64,000 nt of DNA from NCBI GenBank assembly GCA_021292105.1, contig CM037866.1, forward strand, positions 3,022,607 through 3,086,606, in the 5' to 3' direction. The notes under the pieces are model-generated. The model saw nothing but the letters and a program-made list of their open reading frames with translations, had not been told where the DNA came from and did no database searches. Positions 1 to 11,554 of the stretch are shown piece after piece. A program made the position numbers and the translations under genes. Every line of letters starts with the position of its first letter. The first letter of the stretch is position 1. Origin of the DNA: Anadara kagoshimensis (lineage: Eukaryota > Mollusca > Bivalvia > Arcoida > Arcidae).

Positions 1-147
1 GAATTTTCCTTACCGTTGGCCTTTACTGATTCACCTGGTATCAGTATAATGGACTGGGGAAGTGGTACGCTTGTCTGCGGCGTACTGCCTCTGTAAGCTA
101 GCACGGTAAAGTCGCCCTGAGTGCGCGCTATTACAGGCAGACTGAAT
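1..147 (+). repeat. SINE family 1, 3' part cut by window edge
   Basis: This matches the central and 3' part of the complete copy near 15.77 kb: the CACCTGGTATCAGTATAATG segment, the TCTGCGGCGTACTG segment and the GTCGCCCTGAGTGCGCGC segment occur in the same order. The tRNA-like head would lie to the left of the window. The GACGTTAAACA tail is absent here, so this copy is truncated at its 3' end. Other copies are near 15.77, 24.84 and 48.2 kb. Confidence 0.85.
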
Positions 148-464
148 GTAAGACTAATAAGAGATCAAGATAGATTGTCATATTTACATTTAAACGTAGA
201 GGTGTTAGTTATTATTTAGTGAGAATATTGTTTGTACTTTAGATTTATCACTCGCTCCTTTATCATATTACGTAAAAGAAGTTTTCCGATGAACGATTTG
301 TATTGGGTGATGTTAAGTCATTTTCGTAACGGTTTTAATAGTTTATACAAATCAAACTCATATTTATTGCATATGTTAAGTTTACTAGAAATGCGACACC
401 TTAAGGGGTTTCGCGGGAAAGAATTGAACAATCTAGAGGATTCCCATTGTATTCCAATATAGTT
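148..464. other. Unassigned AT-rich sequence
   Basis: I see no gene. Positions about 390-445 carry a diverged copy of the GACACC...GGGGTTTCGCGGGAAAGAA...CAATCTAGAGGATT motif that is tandemly duplicated near 5.27 kb. This links the two places as parts of one dispersed repeat. The short frames here (76 and 68 codons, on opposite strands) overlap each other and have no coding character. Confidence 0.5.
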
Positions 465-765
465 TTCCAGACAATTAACCATTTCAGTACACTTGCACAT
501 CTGTGACCTTGACCCTTTAATCAACGACCTTCATCTTTACAGTAAAATGACCGTTGTATCAATACCTACAATATTCCAATATACATGCCTATAATAGTGT
601 AAGGTTTTCCAGATAATTAACAATTTAAATATTTTTTGTATCTATGACCTTCACCTATGAACGCATGACCTTCATTTTCATCTCAAAATGAATGTTGTAC
701 AAATACCTACAACAATCCAATATACATGCCTTTATACACATGTCATGAGGCCCTGGGCGCTCATC
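465..765. repeat. GACCTT-rich ~140-bp repeat, two copies
   Basis: Two diverged copies follow each other. Each has the order GTTTTCCAGA-AATTAAC, a stretch with TGACCTT(G/C)ACC, CATGACCTTCAT, AAAATGA-TGTTGTA, AATACCTACAA and CCAATATACATGCCT. A third lies at about 2041-2140, and related copies lie at about 23.3-23.65 kb inside another element. This is part of a dispersed mollusc-type repeat. Confidence 0.8.
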
Positions 766-799
766 TGTGAATGATTTAAATTCTACACATTTTCAAGTA

Positions 800-1965
800 A
801 TGTTAACAGGGTTCATTTTTAGTCCACATAAACTTGACTTAGCTTTTGTCCTGAACATTGTTCTGGACAAATTATATAAAATTTGGACAAAACATATGGA
901 CTCTAGAATGTTTTTATGATTTGATGTAAAAACCTAATAATTGACCCAACATGACCCATATACGAACTTGGCCTTGCTTTGGTCATGAACATCATTCTGG
1001 ACAAATTATATGCAGATTGGGCAAATAATATCATAAATATGTACACTAAAGTGTTAACAAGGTTTTTCTATGATTTGACATAGTGACCTACCTATTGACC
1101 CAACATGACCCATATACGAACTTGACCTTGCTTTTGCAATGGACATTGTTCTGGACAAATTATATGATGATTGGACAAAAAATATGGACTCTAGAGTGTT
1201 AACAAGGTGTTTCTATGATTTGACCCAGTGACCTACTTATTGACCCAACATGACCCATTTACAATCTTGACCTTGCTATTGTCATGTACATTGTTCTGGA
1301 CAAATTATATGAAGATTGGACAAAACATATGGACTCTAAGAGTGTTAATAAGGTTTTTCTTCAGTTTGATCTAGTGACCTACTTATTTAACCAACATGAC
1401 CCATATACGAACTTGACCTTGCTTTGGTCATGAACATTGTTCTGGACAAATTATATCAAGATTGGACATAAAACATTGACGCTATTGTGTTAACAAGGTT
1501 TTTCTATGATTTGGCCTAATAACCTACATGTACTTATTTACCCAACATGACCCATATATATGAAACTGACCTTGTCTTTGTCATGAATATTGTTCTGGAC
1601 AAATTATATTAAGATTGAACAAAACATATGGACTCTAGATTAGAGTGTTTACAACGTTTTTCTTTAATTTGATCTAGTGACCTACTTACTATACCAACAT
1701 CACCAATATACAAACCTGACCTTGCTTTGGTCATGATCATTGTTCTGGACGAACTATATGAAGATTGGACAAAAAATATGGACTCTATAGTGTTAAAAAG
1801 GTTTTTCTATGATTTGACCAAGTGACTGATATATTGACCCAACATGACCCATATACGAATTTGACTTAGTTTTTGTCCTGAACACCGTTCTGGACAAGTT
1901 TGAGGAAGTTATAACTAAACCTGTGGCCTCTCTAGAGTGTTAACAATAAAAAGTTGACGAACAAT
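800..1965. repeat. ~148-bp degenerate tandem array, about 8 copies
   Basis: The phrase TTCTGGACAAATTATAT recurs at about 861, 995, 1149, 1294, 1440, 1593, 1743 and (diverged) 1889, so spacing is 134-154 bp. Each unit also carries GGACAAAACATATGGACTCTAGA, a GTTTTTCTATGATTTGA stretch, CCAACATGACCCATATACGAA and CTTGACCTTGCTTT. Copies are diverged by point changes and small indels, so the array is old. No reading frame runs through it. Confidence 0.9.
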
Positions 1966-2160
1966 GCAGGACGCACGACTGACAAAGACTGATCACAATA
2001 GCTCACTTGAGCACTTTGTGTTCAGGCGAGCTAAAATTGATAGTTTTCCAAATGATTAACCATTTCGATTTTCTGTTGTTTCTATGACCTTGACCTTTGA
2101 ACTCATGACCTTCATTTACATATCAAAATGACGCATTATCTACATAGGGTGGTCAGGTTA
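1966..2160 (+). repeat. 3' end of the GACCTT element
   Basis: After the tandem array comes ACGCACGACTGACAAAGACTG and then CTCACTTGAGCAC...CAGGCGAGCTAAAATTG. This resembles the GACCTTCGGTCAGGTGAGC terminus seen at about 15.05 and 24.12 kb. A further GACCTT sub-repeat follows at about 2041-2140. I infer that 465-2160 belongs to one composite repeat with internal tandem expansion. Confidence 0.55.
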
Positions 2161-3011
2161 GGTTGGTACTCGTATCTACAGTACTTGCCTTTCAAAACTG
2201 AAAGTAAATCTAGTTGATGAACTATCAAAACTGCAACAGACTATTAAAACAAACCACAAAGCAACGCATTCTATTCCAGGATAGAAGTTGATTTCGATAA
2301 ATAAAAATTTATCAGATTAAATTATAAATCAGGTACATAAAAATACAAAAATTAGAATGAATAAAAGCACAGTTGAACAAAAAAAAACATGCAGATTTAT
2401 AATTGTACTCTCTGAAAAAGTGGAACGATTGATTGATTAAATGGTTTTTTACGTCTTATGTGTGCTCAGGGCAGGGTACAGCAAGGTTATTTTATGTGCA
2501 TAACCTGCTATGACACAGATGATTGCAATCAGTTGAAATGCTGAATACTTGGCGAAAGAACACTCATAAATTCATTTTACTTATTTTAAAGTATAGATTA
2601 TACCCTGCTGGGGTTCGCATCTACAACCACCCATATACTGAGCAGTTGAACTACCACAGTGGTTTCTGAATGGTTGGAGTAATACTGAAGACTCTTTTAT
2701 TTATATTTAGAAGTCAATACTGGGATGGTGGAGTAAATCAGAGTACCTGAAAAACTAAGCCTTCAGCTAGTGAGTTGACAATGTAATTTTCTGTGCGAAG
2801 GTCCTTGATATTAAGTTGTCCAAAGCACAGGCTTACTGCTAAAGATCAGTGTCTCTCAATACCTAGGTTAGAATCCCACTTAGCAGTAAGAAAGTTTGTA
2901 TTTGTGAGCGAGAGATGGATATCGCAGTAGCTAATAAAATGTTCTTGGAAATAGCCAAGTCCATTAAGATTACACATTGTTTTTCATCTAATTAGAGTCG
3001 TAGAATGATGG
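2161..3011. other. No gene seen; possible decayed SINE 2 at about 2525-2690 (minus)
   Basis: Read on the minus strand, about 2690-2525 contains a degraded tRNA-like head (CTGTGGTAGTTCAACTGC, then GATGCGAACCCCAGCAG). It is followed by a stretch resembling the SINE 2 body (TTCTTTCGCCAAGTATTC). The match is weak and interrupted. The rest is AT-rich without recognised content. Confidence 0.4.
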
Positions 3012-3835
3012 CATGTACAAACTGATAATAGCCAAACCGACTCATAATGTCCAAACATTTTTATCAACGCACAATGTCCTAATTTCCATCACATTTATGT
3101 CCAAAACAACGCATAGTGTCCAAATCGACTCATAATGTCGAAACTATTTCTCACGCATTATGTCCAAACCTTTTGACGCATAATGTCCAAACATTTTTTG
3201 ACGCATTATGTCCAAACCTTTTGACGCATAATGTCCAAGCTTTTTGATGCATAATGTCCAAACATTTTGACGCATAATGTCCCAACGATTCGACCCATGC
3301 CAATAATGTCGATATCTTTATACATATGTCCAAGGCTGATTTCATTGTTTATCCCTTGTTGTTTCATCAGGACATTCCTTTCTATAGATTTTTTAAACCT
3401 GGAGCAGCTTTTATGCAACACCATGTCAGTGGTTGGGGATTTCCTCAAACGTGGACCCCATTTGTGAGATCATGCATGCTTGATCTGGTGACACATCGCT
3501 GTTCCGACGGTTCATTGGTCCGTCACTTATTGAATTTTACAGATTTGAAAATAAATTAGTTTTATTTCACTAAACTTAAACTGTCAAAAATAGTTGGTGG
3601 TCCTCGTGAAAAACAAACTAAGTAGCTGATTATATTTATTTTCCACTCTATCAAACAAAGGTACAGATAAAGGACCAAACCAAGGAAAAGGTAACATTTC
3701 TTCATGAATAACAGAATCAACTGAATGGTTACTCGATATAGATGTGTCTCAAACAAAATATTTAATCTCTCCTTTTATGATTCTGGAATGCTATAATTAA
3801 TTAATTAATAGACAGATAGATAGGATAGAGTGAGT

Positions 3836-3869
3836 AGGTAGGTCGGTAGGTAGGTAGGTAGGTAGGTAG
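3836..3869. repeat. (GTAG)n microsatellite
   Basis: About eight tandem GTAG/TAGG units with one T-to-C interruption, inside the foldback core. Confidence 0.9.
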
Positions 3870-4018
3870 CCCACTTAAGCAAGTTGAATTGATTTTCCGA
3901 ACTTTTTTTATATCCGTTCGTCTGTTTGTTCATGTATCTATATATCTATCTTATGTAATCTATATGCCTAATCTATCCGTCTATCTGTCCTTCTATCTGT
4001 CTATCTGTCTAGCTGTTT

Positions 4019-4184
<166 letters not shown>

Positions 4185-4462
4185 GTCTGTCTGACTTTCT
4201 GTCTCGATCGACATTATTGGCATGAATCAAATCGTTTGGACATTATGCGTCAAAAAGTTTAGACACTATGCGTCAAAAATGTTTGGACATTATGCGTCAA
4301 AAGGTTTGGACATTATGCGTCAGGAAAAGTTTGGACATTATGCGTCGATTTGGACATTATGAGTTGTTTTGGACAAAAATGTGATGGATATTGGGACATT
4401 ATGCGTTGATAAAAAATGTTTGGACATTATGAGTCGGTTTGAACATTATCAGTTTGTACATG

Positions 4463-4888
4463 GCAAGCTACAATGTTTAAACTTAACATCAAAGTGCTGA
4501 ATTACTGCAGTATTTGCCACCTGTAATCTATAACTTGGTATCTTTTATGCAGCTGCTGTTCACAGCGTTTTGGCCTCTCTACCATTCGTTAGATAAAAAC
4601 ATTGATTCAGTAAACACATGTTTTGGAGAGAAAATTGTGAAATTATCTAACTATGGAGTTAGTCAGAGAGATTATTCGGATAATAAGCAGAGAGGATAAC
4701 ATTCGTATATCAACACTGCCAGTGAACACCGAGGTGTTGAAAGTCATGTATTGGAGCCAGGTATCTGATAATGGCAGCAGATTAACAGATTGAATTAGGA
4801 TTATGAGTTTATGACACCTGAGACTAATGTTATGTAAAATTATTAATAAAATCAAAGGAACTTTGATGGCAGTTGGCCAATTGTCTTT
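4463..4888. other. No gene seen
   Basis: AT-rich sequence between the foldback element and a SINE 2 fragment. Two short overlapping frames on opposite strands have no recognisable features. Confidence 0.5.
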
Positions 4889-4889
4889 T

Positions 4890-5060
4890 TGTTTTAAACT
4901 CCCGCTCCTTGATAATGCCCGCTCCGTAAGTGGGAGGTCTTGGTTTCGATCCCCGTCCTGGTCTGACCTAAGACTAAAAAGTTGGTAGTGACTGTTCTTT
5001 CGCCAAGCACTTGACATTACGAAATGAAAGTCATGGCTCTTTCGGATGGGAACTTAATTT
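4890..5060 (+). repeat. SINE family 2 (tRNA-derived), 5' portion
   Basis: A degraded tRNA-like head contains GCTCCGTAAGTGGGAGGTC and a B-box-like GTTTCGATCCCC. It is followed by the family body: GGTCTGACC-AAGA, AGTGACTGTTCTTTCGCCAA, GCACTTGACATTACGAAATG and GGCTCTTTCGGATGGGAACTT. The same order is seen in the fuller copy at about 61.0 kb. This copy stops before the 3' tail. Confidence 0.8.
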
Positions 5061-5064
5061 TCCC

Positions 5065-5275
5065 CAAACAGATAACATAGTTGGATAGCTACATCGCATT
5101 AGACTCCATGACGTCTGAAAGTTTTGGCAAAATCTATCATTTTTTTCTCAACTTTCTCAAAGATGCCATAATATGCTGCTAAAAATGGGAAAATTGTCGC
5201 CTTTAGCATTTCACATCCAGAGGATGTTCCGAATGAATTCGTCACTAATCCTCTAGATTGGTCCATTCTTTACTA
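5065..5275 (+). repeat. Direct repeat, copy 1 of a ~210-bp pair
   Basis: It aligns by eye with 5770-5985. Shared landmarks are ATCGCATTAGACTC, GAAAGTTTT-GCA, AATCTAT, ATATGCTGCTAAA, TTGTCGCCTTTA, GAGGATGTTCCGAAT and TCTAGATTG-TCCATTCTTTAC. It is probably part of the same dispersed repeat as the 390-445 motif. Confidence 0.75.
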
Positions 5276-5394
5276 GTGTGGCGACACCTTTAGGGGTTTC
5301 GCGGGAAAGAATGGAACAATCTAGAGGATTTCTACTAGTGTGGCGACACCTTTAGGGGTTTCACGGGAAAGAATGGAACAATCTAGAGGATTTC
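5271..5394 (+). repeat. 62-bp perfect-like tandem duplication
   Basis: Two copies (5271-5332 and 5333-5394) differ only at a few bases, for example CGCGGG versus CACGGG. Each contains TACTAGTGTGGCGACACC and ends in AACAATCTAGAGGATTTC. The preceding 30 bp (5247-5276) are close to the reverse complement of the unit's second half, so this block can fold into a hairpin. Confidence 0.85.
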
Positions 5395-5769
5395 TATTGG
5401 CAGAGCTCATCCACTGAACTTGCCACTCAAAAGTTCAAAACAGACCTAACGGATAAGTGCCAAACCTACCAATAATTTGGTAAAAAATTGGTTACTTTAT
5501 TAGGGGTACGAATTCAAAACGGTACGTTAAATTTATTTTGGATGATAGGGCCGACTTTAAACAGTTATTGTGGATTTTATGTGCAAGATAGAAAAAATAT
5601 AAAAATACCGTCTTTTCCGTCAGATCTTAAACCTTTTTCGGTCACTGGACGACTTTTCGTACAATGAACGGTTATTGAACAGGAGTGCGTTAAACGTAAT
5701 TGTTTTCTGAAAAATCCATTTTTGCATGTTTGACCCCAAAATTAAGTGTGGTCCATATTTTACCCAAAA

Positions 5770-5985
5770 ATTTAATCAAGTTAGATATCTAGATCGCATT
5801 AGACTCTATAAACTGAGAAAGTTTTAGCACAATCTATAATTTTTTTCTGAACTTTCCCAAAAGTGCAAATATATGCTGCTAAATAGGGGAAAGTTGTCGC
5901 CTTTATCATTTCACATCAAGAGGATGTTCCGAATAAATTCGTCACAATTCTCTAGATTGTTCCATTCTTTACATTGAATGGTCGT
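5770..5985 (+). repeat. Direct repeat, copy 2 of a ~210-bp pair
   Basis: Second copy of the 5065-5275 sequence, about 80% alike by eye. The 495 bp between the two copies hold the 62-bp duplication and unassigned AT-rich DNA. Confidence 0.75.
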
Positions 5986-6004
5986 TTCGGAATGTTATTC
6001 CTCA

Positions 6005-6190
6005 TAAGTAGTGTTTTGATAATAATCGTGAAACCAAAACGATTCTTCAAGGGGTTAAAGGACCAAATTATATTCATTATAATGTAGCTAAGAAAATACT
6101 ATGCGTGAGGGATAAACCTCAATTTTTGATGATTTTAAGATGTTTAACTAGTAGGAAATTAAGGAAGTAGTATATTTCTAGCAATACAAA
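6005..6190 (+). repeat. Dispersed repeat, copy 1
   Basis: It shares with about 7965-8150 the order AGTAGTG, ACCAAAA, AAAGGACCAAA, TAAGCTAAG-AAATAC (here TAGCTAAGAAAATAC), ATACCT(C/T)A(A/G)TTTTTGA and AGGAAATTAAG/GGAAATTTAG. A third, weaker match lies near 44.35 kb beside an exon of the split gene. It may be part of the sequence that flanks the reverse-transcriptase fragments. Confidence 0.6.
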
Positions 6191-6396
6191 AGATTTAGTT
6201 TCTGCGGTTGTTATATCCTCGGGGAAACATCCAGAAACATTAAAATGCTAATTTTCACATTGTTATGGAATTTTTAGCAAGCAAAATGTGCCATGAGGTA
6301 AGAATTATTAAAAAAATATGCGAAAATATTCCATAATAAACTAAATCAAATCTTTTATAGTAATACAATTAGAAATAAAATCATTACCTGCTGTAT

Positions 6397-6500
6397 AATT
6401 CATTGTCGGCTGATGGGGTTTCTCAAGTTGTTAGGCAAACTGCTAACAATAAATTGTTGACTCAAGGTTAAATCAAAGACCTTTTAATGATCGTCATCAC
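6397..6500 (+). pseudogene. Penelope-type reverse transcriptase, C-terminal scrap
   Basis: This resembles the C-terminal segments at 43.0 and 45.6 kb: AAACTGCTAACAATAAATTG and TTGACTCAAGGTTAAATCAA correspond to the residues NKLLTQG followed by a stop. A CGTCATCACTAT stretch corresponds to the RHH residues of the better copies. It is only about 35 codons long, with stops, so it is a dead fragment. Confidence 0.55.
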
Positions 6501-7860
6501 TATATATTGAAAATTACAATGCCTCTGTGTCCAAAACTGTGTTGGATATAGTAACTATTATACTTATATTGCCCCATTGTTACAAGTACAAAGACGAGCA
6601 TGCTTGTGTTTGATTTGATGTGTATACCCGGTAAAACATCAAGAATATAAAAGTAACAATTCACACAGACTCATGTCAAATCGTTTGGTCGGTAAATGAG
6701 TTTTAAAGCTTATTGTTATAGGTAATTCAATAACAAAACAAATATTTACAAATGGTACACTTTAATGATATACCCTAATGGTAATGCTAAACTTTACTAA
6801 GGATACTGTTTATTTAAATTATATCTAGACAACTTGAAGAAGTATATAAGGTAGTTTACAATAAAAATTGAATTGTGATCAAAAGAAATGTCGTCATTAA
6901 ATTTCATTACACAAAATAGTCAATAAGACAATATAAAGGCTTTACAATTTGGTGTTTTAATATGCATAAAACAGGCAATTTATTTTCATACGCAATTTAA
7001 AATCTATATAATTCTATACAACTTTATTGAATAAACATTTAAGTTGCAATTGCATTTATTGATTTATTTTGACCAATTTCTTATTTAAAGGAGTTTTGTA
7101 GCATGACTAGTTTATGTTTATGCAAAGTTCTAAAATTAAACCTTTGCATTATAAACGTTGTTATTAGATTTCCCCAACTAAGTTATTATCAAACATAAAA
7201 AAAACTGTCAAACATATTATGTATATAAAAAATACTAAAAACAAATAACAAGACACTTTAAACTTAGGATTTTTGTAAACACCATAGAATGATTTATGGA
7301 CATAAATGATTTTAATGCTAAGGTTTACTATATTTTCAGTGAACCTGTATATATCAGTATGTAAAATTATTTACAGTGTACAAGGCGTACAGATAAGGAG
7401 TACTAGTAAATAGCTTGATGTACGTTCATGGTATTTAGTCGCATACCACATATTTACTAAATATCTATAACAAAAAACGTGATGTTAATTTGCAACGGAG
7501 TAAAACTTTTTAACCAAATCTTAATCGGTTTTACTTTACTTTCAAAACTGTTTATTTGATTTTAAATCAATCGATGCTTAATCGATCGATATTGTATTGC
7601 ATGGATCGATGTTTACGAAGATGTTTAATTCACGATAAAAAATATCGCTATAAACGTTTATCATTTTAATAATATTAATAAACAAATACAAATCAATGGC
7701 CAAATCACAACATAACATTCTACGTCCTAATACTCTTACTGTATAATGCTTATATTTCGCTAAGGTTTTATTTCCGCTATATTGGCGGTCAAGTGTATTC
7801 CCATTTGATTCTAAGTCCTGCGGATCCTGTCTTACTAGACAATATAAATCCGTTAACCGG
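6501..7860. other. AT-rich DNA without recognised content
   Basis: I find no supported gene. The 105-codon minus-strand frame at 7578-7895 overlaps a repeat-derived 3' segment at its start and has no domain I recognise, so I do not call it. Confidence 0.5.
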
Positions 7861-7864
7861 CGTG

Positions 7865-8150
7865 ACTGGTAATGAGTCCATTGTTCCGGTGTCAATTGTG
7901 ATTCGGAAATGGATAAGTATGTTTGTTTTTGATTACATATTATACCAGTTTTAATTGAACAGCACTAGATCAGTAGTGCTTGGACCAAAATTATGAAACA
8001 AAAATTATTTTGAAGATGTTGAAAAGCTATCCAAAGGACCAAAATATATTTTTCCAAATTAAGCTAAGGAAATACATTGCATTAGGGGGTATACCTTAGT
8101 TTTTGAGAAATTCCATATTTTAACCTGCAGGAAATTTAGACAATTATATC
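7865..8150 (+). repeat. Reverse-transcriptase element 3' segment plus dispersed repeat copy 2
   Basis: About 7885-7930 carries ATTGTGATTCGG followed by TGGATAAGTATGTTTG. This is the same motif that follows the reverse-transcriptase fragments at about 43.36 and 45.99 kb. About 7965-8150 is the partner of 6005-6190. Confidence 0.6.
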
Positions 8151-8699
8151 CTAAATTTTACCATTTCTTTTGAGATGTGGGCTTGCTTGTATTACTATTA
8201 AAAAAGTAAAGATATGTTTACATCCCGATTTCTGTTTATTTATAAGTTGTACTTCTGCAGGGATAATGGGTTGTCGCCTTTTTGTGCAAAGTTGTATTAG
8301 AGGTACTCTAATTGAAAGTTTTAATGATGCGTATTTTTAGAAATTTGTTCTTAGTTTGTAAGTTCTTTGAAATATTACAGTAAATCAACTATTTTCATCC
8401 AAAATAATATTAACATATACTATTCCTGCATTCCAATATGTTTCATAGAAAAAAAAACAATTTCCAACCATTTGTTGTTTCTTGATTATACCAGATAGGT
8501 TGATTTTCAAAGTTATTGTTTAAAAGTTTTTGTTTACTTCGTATTGTTTCCTAGCTATCAAAACACATTTCTAGAACTTATTTATTGTTTTCACTTTAGT
8601 TTATTTTAAGTAATCGTTTCCAAAAAGTATCAGCGATGAAGTGTTTGTTTTTATTTCTGTTTCAAATATTTTTCATTTTGAATAATTTGTTATCACTCT
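8151..8699. other. No gene seen
   Basis: AT-rich, with many poly-T tracts. Part of it may be the 3' flank of the minus-strand LINE relic. Confidence 0.4.
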
Positions 8700-9640
8700 C
8701 CTTATCCAGGTAGGTTTAAGGCAGTTTTAACCTCCCTTCTGAATATTCTTTCACAGCTATAACCCTTTTTTTATTTCTTCTGTTTTTTTTGCCAGATAAA
8801 AAAAGAAAACCTTACAGCCGACAATGTATCTGTGAGGTTAGAAATTTAAAGTAGAGGGTGATTAATTTGAGAAATTATTAGAGGTTTAAGGTTAGTTATT
8901 GTTCCAATAATGGTTAGTTTTCGTCTTGACCATTGCTTCAAGAGTGATTTTCTTTTTCAAGTTTTTGATAATAGTTTAGTGGAGACATTTTCTTTATATA
9001 AAGTTAAAACAGTTGAAAAGTACTTCTAATATTGAAAACCAAATCAAGTTTCCAACTGTCATGGTGTCACACCTCTTTAGAGGATATTTTACTATCAAAC
9101 CAAAAGAGGATCCCCTTGTCTACAGCCCTTCTTTAGCAAGATTGTATAGACAGCATTCCATTTTATAACACTGCATAGCTTGCTTTATAAAAGAAGGTAT
9201 TTGCCCAGTGTATAATAGAGTTTGTTACATTAAAAAGCGAAGAACTTCTATAATGAATTGCCAAGATATCGAATCAAAAGCTTTATCGAAACCAATTAAC
9301 AGTAGCATACGGGTATATTATATGCATTAAATAATATATAAGCCTGATATTTACGCATATACTGTATATCTGTTTTAAGAAACCTGTTTGGTCTTGGTCT
9401 TTATCTATTTGTTTATTTAAAGTTGTTTGCAATACCTCCACTGGCTATTTTATACGTTCAGTTTAATAAACTTATCGGCCACCAATTTTAAAGATATTGT
9501 TTAGGTTTGTTTGGTTTTGGTAAACATGCAATTACTCCATGTTTGTGAATTGCAGATAATTCTCTGGCCTTACTACTCCCCGAGAGTTTGTTGTATAATT
9601 ATGAGTTTAAGATACATTTATATCCCCACTGATTTTGAAT
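8700..9640 (-). pseudogene. LINE (non-LTR retrotransposon) reverse transcriptase, decayed
   Basis: Read on the minus strand, conserved reverse-transcriptase blocks appear in the right order but in shifting frames with stops. First comes GVIACLPKPNKPKQYL and a WWPISLLN block (family W-R-P-I-S-L-L-N). Then come KDQ-TGFLK-like and LVSIKLLIR, standing for the D-F-x-K-A-F-D region with the catalytic Asp. Next is LLKKGCRQGDPL, then KLTIIGTITNLKPLIIS near the thumb (family IGKI-TVxK). The catalytic YADD block is not preserved. The order and spacing support a LINE of the L1/Tx1 or related style, but the clade is an inference. Multiple frameshifts and stops make it inactive. Confidence 0.8.
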
Positions 9641-11204
9641 TTAAGATTCTAATTTTTTGTCAAAATGCATATCTTGCAAACAGTATATACTGTATTGTTT
9701 GTCTTTCAAGTAATTTGGAACCTCTCGTCGTTTATTTGGGTCTCACGGCCCCTGACAGTTTACTGGCCGTATCCTAAACGTTTCCATAAAGGGTTGATGT
9801 ATATAGTACAGTTAACATGTATACGCATGCCACGTACATACAGGCAAGGACATTAGATTAGAGTTGTAGGGAAAGATTGAGGAAATAATAAAAAGAGAGA
9901 AAAAGGAAGTTAATTAAACTGTGAGCCACGTGTGAAGTTGGCAAAAACATGATCACACTAGGACAAATATTAGTTGACAAAACAAATTCTAGTTTTTGGC
10001 TAATATATATGGTTATGCCGCAATACATCTGACAAATGCGAGTAAAAGTGGACATTGTCCCTTTGACTTATCTGTATCAATGTAGTCGGATGTAGACGGA
10101 TGTAGTGTCACAGAGCTATTTCATTTACTATTATCGCTTATACATACATATATGTTTACATACAAATAATTCCTGAATTTGTTGAGAAAATGTCAGTTTG
10201 TGATATTTTGGCAGAACGTCCCTGAACACTGAAAAGTCTATATATTTCATTATCATGGTGGGTTATGGCAAAAACGCTCAAAGGCAGGAGTGCACTCAAA
10301 CGACAACACGTCAATGCAAATTACACTCCCCCGTGTTTATAAACATTCTGCCACCCTATCTTATGCCAGAGTATATAGGTACTAGAAATAAAATGGCTAT
10401 ATTACGATGTTACGTAAAACAGGAATTGTTTCAACCGAAATAATCATACTATATAGACACAGATAGGGTTTTAAACCACATTTAAGATTTCTTGTATTGA
10501 GCTAGTCATGTAGGATGGAGGAAACCGGAGTCCCTAGTTTTTGGAATATTCTAAGCAAGACGCCGAGAGAAGCTATGATCCGTAATCCAGCTTACAGTAA
10601 CTCAAAATATAACATATAAACTGAATAAAATGATCTCATGTAGTCGGTAATATCAATCATTAGCAAAATTAATTTGGAGAAGCATAGAAATATAATTATC
10701 AAGAATTGACCAATTTCATAGAGACTGACTGACCAATCAAGAGAATGATATAAACGATGTATTAACGTGTATTTGTTGAGTTCACTCAAGGTGAAGTGGA
10801 AAATCAGTAGAATCTCATTTTTTTTTAGCCAACTTTCACTGGTTGTTTGACAAAGAACAAGGCTGAGAGAAATCGCTACTCATTTGCTCTATATCAAACA
10901 TTACAGCCAAACCAATCTTTAAGGCCGCCTCTATATAAGGGTCACTTGTTTATGCAGGTCAGTAGAATTGTATCCAAATTGTTATTTATTCATATTATTT
11001 GAACATGTTTATAAAGACAACAACCTTCTAATTACAACCACTTTTACTGGTATCCTTAGGTGGCCTTTTTTAGATACTTGTATTTTCTACAGAGTTTAAA
11101 CATCTATGTAGATATATTTTGATTAACATAATGTTTGCTTTTTTTCTTGTACGATTCAATTTAATGAAAATGTATGCTGATTTCACAGCTGGCGAACGTA
11201 GAAA
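9641..11204. other. No gene seen
   Basis: AT-rich, with several frames of 62-88 codons, none with recognisable domains or splice context. Confidence 0.5.
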
Positions 11205-11350
11205 GCTTAACAGGAGGTGCTAACCCTTCCAGAGCACCCAACATTTCTTCTTTCCTAATGGAAGTTTATAGTTTAATTAGCCAGTATTAAGTTTTGCTAC
11301 TTTGCTTCGGGATTGTGATTTGGACATAGATTGGTATGTTTGTTTTTTAA
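11205..11350 (+). repeat. 3'-segment motif of the reverse-transcriptase element
   Basis: The order GGAGGTGCTAACCCTTCCAGAGCACC, TTTCCTAATGGAAGTT, TTTTGCTACTTTGCTTC, GATTGTGATTTGGACATAGATT and GTATGTTTGTTTTT matches the stretches at 43,260-43,410 and 45,880-46,035. There the same sequence directly follows reverse-transcriptase C-termini. It also resembles parts of the 3.4-kb units at 12.1 kb. Confidence 0.75.
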
Positions 11351-11554
11351 CTGTGTCATTTGGACAAAAACGCTTGGCTAATTCAAAAACGCTTATAAAT
11401 TCGATGTACAGAATTCAAACCTTTGAAATTAGAGAGCTTAAGACATAACATCTCAATGACCTCAATTACAAAAAAGGATTTTGTGTGATGTTTTGCCGGT
11501 GATAAAACAAGTGCCTCTGATAGCCAATATTCTCGGTACAAAATTATTGATGTC

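Noticed and set aside
6270..6295. 20-nt microexon between TTTTTAG and GTAAGAA
   Set aside because: Length is not frame-neutral and no neighbouring exon was found. The sequence belongs to a repeat resembling the intron beside exon C.
7578..7895. 105-codon minus-strand frame
   Set aside because: No domain. It overlaps the 3' segment of a retroelement and is AT-rich, so it looks like chance.
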